NCBI GenBank assembly: GCA_023392285.1
Contig: JAEVZK010000042.1
Span: 1 to 11,289, forward strand
DNA length: 11,289 bases
Origin: Armatimonadota bacterium
Lineage (GTDB): Bacteria; Armatimonadota; Fimbriimonadia; Fimbriimonadales; Fimbriimonadaceae
Direction: 5' to 3'
Shown piece after piece: positions 6,528-11,289 of this stretch. The position numbers and the translations under genes are program-made. Within the stretch, counting starts at the first letter, position 1. Each line of letters opens with the position of its first letter. The notes below the pieces were generated by a model that searched no databases, was not told the origin of the DNA, and saw only the letters and a program-made list of their open reading frames with translations.

Positions 6528-7172
6528 CTAGGCTACGACCTGGCCATCGACCAGCTTGACGATGCGAGTGGCCTCTTCCAGCATGGTTGGGTCATGCGTA
6601 ACCATAACCAGCGATCCTTCACCCCGAAGGCGATTCAGTAACTGCACCACCCCCGCGCCGTTTTTATGGTCGAGAGAAGCAGTGGGCTCGTCCGCAAAGA
6701 TGACTTTTGGCTTGCCCAACAGGGCGCGGGCAACGCAAACTCGCTGACGCTCTCCCCCGCTCAGCTCGTGCGGCTGCCGGTGCGATTTTTCCGCCATTCC
6801 GAGTTCGGCAAGCAAACTTCTTGCCTCATCGCGTAAGCGCTGCCCCGGCGAAGCGAGCATCACGTTTTCAATAGCGGAAAGATATCCCAATAAGTAGGGT
6901 TGCTGAAAAACAAAGCCGAACTCCTTGAGTCGGAGCGCGCTCCTTGCCTCGTCACTCATCGACTGCAGCGACTGGCCACCATAACGAATCTCGCCTGACG
7001 TCGGGGTCTTCAATCCGCTCAGCAGATAGAGCAGCGAGCTCTTGCCGGACCCCGATGGGCCAAGAATGCCAAGAAACTCGCCGGGTTTTACCTGAAGATT
7101 GGCACTCTGCACGGCGAACACTTGTCGGCCATGATCGTTATAGACGAGCGCGGCATTCTGAGCTTCGATCAA
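6528..7172 (-). CDS. ABC transporter ATP-binding protein (LolD/MacB type)
   Basis: This cytoplasmic ATPase subunit powers the neighbouring FtsX-like permease. Its 214 residues are typical of LolD/MacB/FtsE ATPases. It has Walker A GPSGSGKS (38-45), Q-loop FQQ (89-91), ABC signature LSGGERQ (137-143), Walker B VIFADE (157-162) with SLD D-loop (166-168), and H-loop His193. All catalytic elements are intact. The start is TTG at 7172, overlapping the permease stop as TTGA, with a good GGAGG (7178-7182) five bases upstream. No other start codon lies near the family's N-terminus. It is the last gene of a three-gene operon and ends only 4 bases from the convergent esterase gene, with no terminator visible between them. 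The transported substrate is unknown. Confidence 0.93.
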   Translation of the reverse strand: MIEAQNAALVYNDHGRQVFAVQSANLQVKPGEFLGILGPSGSGKSSLLYLLSGLKTPTSGEIRYGGQSLQSMSDEARSALRLKEFGFVFQQPYLLGYLSAIENVMLASPGQRLRDEARSLLAELGMAEKSHRQPHELSGGERQRVCVARALLGKPKVIFADEPTASLDHKNGAGVVQLLNRLRGEGSLVMVTHDPTMLEEATRIVKLVDGQVVA

Positions 7173-8338
7173 ACCAGCCTCCGCTCGACGACCCCCACCG
7201 GATCGAAGTTTCTAAAACGCAGAACCACCGTGAAGATCGCCACTAACATGATCGCGATCGGGATTGGCAAAGTGTAGCGGAACGCGACAGGATCGTTGAC
7301 CAGCAGTCCAAATCCGTTCGGATCCATCAAAGTGCGCTTGACGATGACGAGCAAACCATAGCCGAGACCCACTCCGAATATCCAGCCAAATACGACAACG
7401 ACTGCCGATTCCTTCAGCACCCGCGTCAGAAGCTGTCTCTTCGTATAACCGAGAGCCTGAAGAAGACCAAACTCCACTAGGCGCTGCGACTGGTAAATGT
7501 TGATCAACATTCCCATCATGAAGGTGATCACCACGACCAACAGGCCGATCACCACGTTAAGTATCTGGAAAAGAGTTTTGAACATCGTCTTGCTTTGTCG
7601 ATCGATGACTCGATAGGCGTACAATTCCGCCCTCGACCCCTTGAAATGCTCGAATGCCCAGTCGTCCAGCCTTTCCTGATGCGCCCGATCTTTGGCGAAG
7701 AACAGCACGCGGTCGATTGGAGGAAAAAAGTTGTTGTTCACATAGTCGTAATCGAGCACCATGGTCCATTGGTCGGTGTAGGCGATTCCCACGACCTTTA
7801 CCGTATCAGGTGCCCAACTCTCCTGATCTTCAGGATCGAGCAACCTTGAGCCAATAGCAAGTTTCAAATTTCGGGCAACCGGCTCACTGATGAGCGCTTC
7901 CGGTTTGTTCTTGTCCGGCAACCGCCCTTCGATACGGGAGGTGTGGAGCCGCTTCAGCCAGTAATTCTGGTCATCCCGTTTTAAGCCGATGGCCACAAAC
8001 GGCCATTTTCCAACCAGACTGCGCACTTGAGTCGAAGTGCCACGAACCATCATCACCCGCTCAAGAGGGACCGGACTTCCCTCCTCCACCTCTTTACGGA
8101 GGCCCGGGGTAAGCGTCGGATCGCCGCGAGGGCTCAAGGCGAGGAAGTTCGATGAATACGAGTAGATCGTCTGAATAGAAAACGTGATTGAATTGATCAT
8201 CGCGACGATCCCCGCAATCAGCATCACCGCAAGCATGATCACCCCGATCAGGGGAATGGTTTTCCCTGAATTGCGGAGCAAATAGGTCAAGGCGGCAAGC
8301 GGTCGCCGCGCGCCGCGATTCTTACCGGGTGCTTTCAA
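7169..8338 (-). CDS. ABC transporter permease, MacB/FtsX family
   Basis: This inner-membrane subunit pairs with the ATPase encoded immediately downstream. Its 389 residues show the MacB-like order: a short basic cytoplasmic N-terminus, TM1 (about 28-50), a roughly 205-residue extracytoplasmic domain, then TM2 (257-280), TM3 (311-333) and TM4 (358-373). The coupling-helix region EFGLLQALGYTKRQLL (289-304) and the C-terminal NFDPVGVVERR (377-387) are FtsX-family hallmarks. Family members usually export or extract lipoproteins, peptides or drugs, or work mechanically, rather than importing solutes. The start is TTG at 8338, sharing TTGA with the stop of the upstream gene. There is no well-spaced Shine-Dalgarno, so initiation probably depends on translational coupling. 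TTG codons at residues 17 and 20 are possible alternatives. Only one permease is encoded, so a homodimer is likely. No MacA-like adaptor is present. Confidence 0.9.
   Translation of the reverse strand: MKAPGKNRGARRPLAALTYLLRNSGKTIPLIGVIMLAVMLIAGIVAMINSITFSIQTIYSYSSNFLALSPRGDPTLTPGLRKEVEEGSPVPLERVMMVRGTSTQVRSLVGKWPFVAIGLKRDDQNYWLKRLHTSRIEGRLPDKNKPEALISEPVARNLKLAIGSRLLDPEDQESWAPDTVKVVGIAYTDQWTMVLDYDYVNNNFFPPIDRVLFFAKDRAHQERLDDWAFEHFKGSRAELYAYRVIDRQSKTMFKTLFQILNVVIGLLVVVITFMMGMLINIYQSQRLVEFGLLQALGYTKRQLLTRVLKESAVVVVFGWIFGVGLGYGLLVIVKRTLMDPNGFGLLVNDPVAFRYTLPIPIAIMLVAIFTVVLRFRNFDPVGVVERRLV
7170..7182 (-). promoter_or_regulatory. Shine-Dalgarno GGAGG plus TTG start in TTGA overlap
   Basis: GGAGG (7178-7182 on the minus strand) is five bases from the TTG start of the ATPase gene, and the TTG shares two bases with the TGA stop of the permease. 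This fixes the ATPase start at a non-ATG codon and indicates translational coupling. Confidence 0.7.
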
Positions 8339-9585
8339 AACTTCCGCCGATACCTCAAGAAAATTTCGCCGTTCACCTCGTGATTTTCGACCAAATCATA
8401 AATCTGCATTTGCTCACGGGGTAGGGCGTTGCCATCTGCATAGGTCGGAACATCTTTCCCCAGCTTGACTTTGGGAGTTATGGTGAGAAAGAGTTCGTCC
8501 ACCAGATCAGCTTCAAGCAGCTGTGAATTGAGGTTGCTGCCACCCAGAATGAGAAGCTTTTCCACGCCTTCGTGTTTCATCGTTTTGAGGAGACTGGGCA
8601 GATCCACCTTGCTCCCTGGCTGCGCAAGATGACGCACACGATCCGGAATGTTTGCAGCCGTAACGTTGCCGGTCACCACCGTTGCATCTCGCGAAAAGAA
8701 TTGATGAGAAAAGTCGAAATCTCCCTGGCTTGAGATCACGAAGCGTTTGGCAGCCAGAGGCGACCAACTCGGCTTTGAAGCCCGCAAGGTGCCCGCCCCG
8801 ACCAGCACGGCATCGGCCTGAGCCTCTAAAGTCTGCATGACGCGATGATCGAAGGGAGATCCGAGATCGACCACATCCTCGTCTCGCTCTCCGCTTAGAA
8901 TCTTCCCATCGATCGTCGTGACCATGTCGATATAGGAGTAGGGTCGATCTCGATGGACTCGAACCTCCAGCCCTCGATAGAGAGTGAGTTTGAGGCCGAG
9001 TTCGCGTTCGATCGCAGCGGCCAAGACCTCGTAGGGCTGCTCCGCAAAGCGTTCTGATCCGATCATAAAAGTCGGGACATTCCACACGCCCGTTTTATAA
9101 GCTTCCACATCAAAATGAACCACCCGATTTTTATAGGTTTGCTCTACCAAAGCTTCTCGTAACCCCTCGATTCTAGGTGCGTATCTCATTACTAATTCAA
9201 GATCGGCAACGGGCTCGCCCCGCAGCCAAAAGGCTTCCATGAGATCGCCGATGAATGGGTTTACCGCTTCAGGTGCATGTTCCTTTAAGAACGCGACGGC
9301 CTCGAGGGCGAAATGCGTGCGCTGCTTTTTCGGGATTGATGGACTGGGACGGGGAACGCCCTCCAGACGCAGCTGAAGGTCAAATCGGGTTGGAATGGGA
9401 GGCTTGCCTGGCGGGATCATCTCGGGCCGGATCTCCGGCCACGCCAGTTCCTCTGGCCAAAGCTGATACGGCAACCAATCGAAGGCCGCGTCATACTCTC
9501 GACTCAGCCTCCGAGCCTGGTGCCATCCAATCCAGACTTGCGGACATGTGAAGTCGAACGCTACCGGAATGACAAGGGACGGCAT
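8335..9585 (-). CDS. DsbA-family thioredoxin-fold domain fused to RibD C-terminal reductase domain
   Basis: This is a single 416-residue cytoplasmic polypeptide with two recognisable domains. Residues 5-195 resemble the DsbA/FrnE family: a beta strand runs into CPQV (14-17), a helical insertion contains ALEAVAFLKEHAPEAVNPF, and GVWNVPTFMI (167-175) carries the cis-proline P171. The second active-site cysteine is replaced by Val, so classical disulfide exchange is unlikely; a one-cysteine or glutathione-linked mechanism is possible. Residues 213-416 resemble RibD_C/dihydrofolate-reductase-like NADPH enzymes: RPYSYIDMVTTIDGKI (214-229), ADAVLVGAGTLR (257-268), LLILGGSNLNSQLLEADLVDELFL (beginning at 344) and PKVKLGKD (371-378). 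There is no signal peptide or membrane segment. The ATG at 9585 has AGGA (9593-9596) seven bases upstream. It is the first gene of the operon with the ABC transporter, joined by a TTGA overlap. Domain identities are fairly secure; the reaction and any tie to the transporter are unknown. Confidence 0.8.
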   Translation of the reverse strand: MPSLVIPVAFDFTCPQVWIGWHQARRLSREYDAAFDWLPYQLWPEELAWPEIRPEMIPPGKPPIPTRFDLQLRLEGVPRPSPSIPKKQRTHFALEAVAFLKEHAPEAVNPFIGDLMEAFWLRGEPVADLELVMRYAPRIEGLREALVEQTYKNRVVHFDVEAYKTGVWNVPTFMIGSERFAEQPYEVLAAAIERELGLKLTLYRGLEVRVHRDRPYSYIDMVTTIDGKILSGERDEDVVDLGSPFDHRVMQTLEAQADAVLVGAGTLRASKPSWSPLAAKRFVISSQGDFDFSHQFFSRDATVVTGNVTAANIPDRVRHLAQPGSKVDLPSLLKTMKHEGVEKLLILGGSNLNSQLLEADLVDELFLTITPKVKLGKDVPTYADGNALPREQMQIYDLVENHEVNGEIFLRYRRKF

Positions 9586-9663
9586 TATGCAGTCCTACGA
9601 CTTTGCCGGAGGAATGCTTGCAGCAGCCGAGCGGGCTCCAGTCTCGCCTAAAGCCAGTAAACT
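9586..9663. promoter_or_regulatory. Divergent promoter region between the fusion-gene operon and lysS
   Basis: Only 78 bases separate the two divergent start codons, so promoters for both must lie here or overlap the coding regions. I see no clear -35/-10 pair and no T-box or other leader RNA; the space is too short for one. AGGA at 9593-9596 serves the minus-strand gene. Confidence 0.45.
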
Positions 9664-11244
9664 ATGCCTCCTATGTCAGACGATCGTTCGATAAGAGAAG
9701 TGAGACTTCAAAAGCTCGCTCGTATGCGTGAACTTGGCCACGATCCTTTCGCGCAGGAAAAGTTCACGATCGACCGATCGGCTCAACAGATGTTGGATCG
9801 ATTTGAAGGCCTTGAGGGACAGCATGTGTCCTTCGCAGGTCGGGTGGTTTCTTACCGTCTCATGGGAAAGGCCGGTTTCGCCCATATCAGCGACGGCGAC
9901 GCGAAAATACAAGCCTACTTTCGCAAGGATGATCTAACCGAGGTTGAGTGGGAACTCTACCAATTGCTCGACATCGGCGACCATATTGGGTTCACGGGCG
10001 AGCTCTTCCGAACCAAGACCGGAGAGAAGTCCATCCACGCTCGCAGCCTCACTGTGCTCAGCAAGGCGATTGAGCCTTTGCCTCTCGGCAAGGAAAAGGA
10101 CGGCGAGATCTTTTCTGGTCTTACCGACACCGAAACCCGCTACCGGCATCGCCACTTAGACCTCTTAGCGAATCCCGAGGCTCGTGCCACGCTTTTGAAC
10201 AGGGCACGCATCGTGAACGCCGTCCGGCATTATTTCGACGGACAGGGCTACCTTGAGGTGGAAACGCCTCTGCTGCAGGTACAAGCCGGTGGCGCCGCCG
10301 CGCGGCCTTTCTTGACTCACTACAACGCCTACGAGATGGACGTGAAGCTGCGAATCTCGCTTGAGCTCTACCTAAAGCGGATCATCTGCGGCGACGTGCC
10401 GAAGGTCTACGAAATTGGCCGGGTGTTCAGGAACGAAGGCTTGTCGAATCGGCACAGCCCGGAGTTCACGATGCTTGAATTCTATGAAGCGTACGCGAAC
10501 CTCGAAGACATGATGACGAGGGTGGAAGAGTGCTTCCGAAGCGTAGCGAAGGAGGTGTTTGGTTCAGAAGTCGCGAACATTCCGAACTCATCCGTTGGTG
10601 ATGGGCTCGTCACCTTAGACTTCTCCAAGCTTTGGAAGCGAGTCGATCTTCTCGAAGAAATCGAACGCCACACGGGATTAGTACAATCTGATCTAACCGA
10701 CATATCACGAGCCGCCGAACGTGCCAAGGAGCTCCACGTGCCCGACAAAGCAAAGGCGCTCGGCAATTTCATCAACCTGGAGAAGGAGAACAATCTCGGC
10801 GGTTTCATCGAGAAACTTCTCGAAGTATTCGTCGAGCCGACCCTGCAGGAGCCAACATTCGTGGTTGGCTACCCTATCGAAACCAGCCCTCTGGCAAAAA
10901 AGGACCCGAATAGACCAGGCTTTACGCGCCGTTTCGAAGGTTATGTGCTTGGCCGGGAAATCTGCAATGCCTTCAGCGAGATTAACGACCCGATCGACCA
11001 GCGGGAGCGCTTCGAAGACCAGTTGGCGCAAGCTGCGGCGGGCAATGACGAGGCGCACGGCATGGACGAAGATTTCATCTACGCCCTCGAATGCGGGATG
11101 CCACCGACGGGAGGGTGCGGCATCGGACTGGACCGCATGGCGATGCTGCTTACCGGCTCCGATCAGATTCGACAGGTCCTCATGTTCCCAACGATGAAGC
11201 CGAAGGAGCACCACGAAGCGGATGGCGAAGAAGCCAACTCTTAG
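9664..11244 (+). CDS. lysS: Lysyl-tRNA synthetase, class II
   Basis: This cytoplasmic enzyme attaches lysine to tRNA-Lys using ATP. Its 526 residues are about the usual length. The N-terminal OB-fold anticodon-binding domain (about 50-145) contains VSFAGRVVSYRLMGKAGFAH and ends before the linker motif DTETRYRHRHLDLLAN (155-170). The class II catalytic core follows: a motif 1 region (about 184-205, YLEVETPLL), motif 2 FRNEGLSNRHSPEFTMLEFY (255-274) and motif 3 GCGIGLDRM (484-492), with RREICNAFSE-like substrate residues at 431-439. The acidic C-terminal tail (about 514-526) is short. The ATG at 9664 is followed in frame by another at 9673 (MSDDRS), and neither has a clear Shine-Dalgarno. A stop at 9658 rules out longer starts. 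A leaderless transcript or the 9673 start is possible. No terminator is visible in the 45 bases left after the stop. Confidence 0.96.
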   Translation: MPPMSDDRSIREVRLQKLARMRELGHDPFAQEKFTIDRSAQQMLDRFEGLEGQHVSFAGRVVSYRLMGKAGFAHISDGDAKIQAYFRKDDLTEVEWELYQLLDIGDHIGFTGELFRTKTGEKSIHARSLTVLSKAIEPLPLGKEKDGEIFSGLTDTETRYRHRHLDLLANPEARATLLNRARIVNAVRHYFDGQGYLEVETPLLQVQAGGAAARPFLTHYNAYEMDVKLRISLELYLKRIICGDVPKVYEIGRVFRNEGLSNRHSPEFTMLEFYEAYANLEDMMTRVEECFRSVAKEVFGSEVANIPNSSVGDGLVTLDFSKLWKRVDLLEEIERHTGLVQSDLTDISRAAERAKELHVPDKAKALGNFINLEKENNLGGFIEKLLEVFVEPTLQEPTFVVGYPIETSPLAKKDPNRPGFTRRFEGYVLGREICNAFSEINDPIDQRERFEDQLAQAAAGNDEAHGMDEDFIYALECGMPPTGGCGIGLDRMAMLLTGSDQIRQVLMFPTMKPKEHHEADGEEANS

Positions 11245-11289
11245 TCCAAGCAAGTTCACCACTTACCTTGCGTGTCCGGTCAAATACCG

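Noticed and set aside
9586..9663. T-box or amino-acid-responsive leader upstream of lysS
   Set aside because: Only 78 bases are available between divergent start codons, with no terminator hairpin or T-box core sequence.
10705..11262. 185-residue minus-strand open frame over the lysS 3' end
   Set aside because: It is antisense to the conserved lysS motif 3 region, with no independent evidence of coding.
1..11289. Mobile elements, CRISPR arrays or prophage remnants
   Set aside because: I saw no transposase, integrase, terminal repeats or regularly spaced repeats. Gene content is chromosomal housekeeping plus one transporter operon.

Overview
The window is ordinary-looking bacterial chromosome, compact and moderately GC-rich by eye. 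It carries eight complete protein-coding genes and no RNA genes, mobile elements or CRISPR arrays that I could find. A secreted protein with a PEP-CTERM tail beside a ClpC-type (not ClpA/ClpB-type) unfoldase argues against most Proteobacteria. It suggests an Armatimonadota (Fimbriimonadia-like) bacterium or another PEP-CTERM-bearing lineage. This assignment is inference from gene content and protein style, not a database match.

Layout. Positions 2-4602 hold three genes on the minus strand, transcribed in the order clpC, a PEP-CTERM surface protein, then pheA (fused chorismate mutase/prephenate dehydratase with an ACT regulatory domain). Strong intrinsic terminators lie after clpC (2046-2081) and after the PEP-CTERM gene (1146-1184), so these look like separate transcription units. 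Positions 4603-5065 are a 463-base gene-free divergent region between clpC and a plus-strand sialate O-acetylesterase-like gene (5066-6523). On the clpC side it contains a near-perfect 22-bp palindrome and a leader hairpin.

The esterase gene meets, tail to tail with a 4-base gap, a tight three-gene minus-strand operon (9585 down to 6528). This operon encodes a DsbA-like/RibD_C fusion protein, a MacB/FtsX-type ABC permease and a LolD/MacB-type ATPase. Both junctions are TTGA overlaps in which a TTG start shares bases with the upstream TGA stop, which implies strong translational coupling. Upstream of the operon, and divergent from it across only 78 bases, is lysS (class II lysyl-tRNA synthetase, 9664-11244).

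The housekeeping genes (pheA, clpC, lysS) look standard. The most unusual element is the operon. A single cytoplasmic polypeptide joins a thioredoxin-fold DsbA-family domain, whose CxxC has become CPQV, to a RibD C-terminal/dihydrofolate-reductase-like domain. It is co-translated with a small ABC exporter that has no recognisable membrane-fusion partner. What this set does cannot be read from the sequence.
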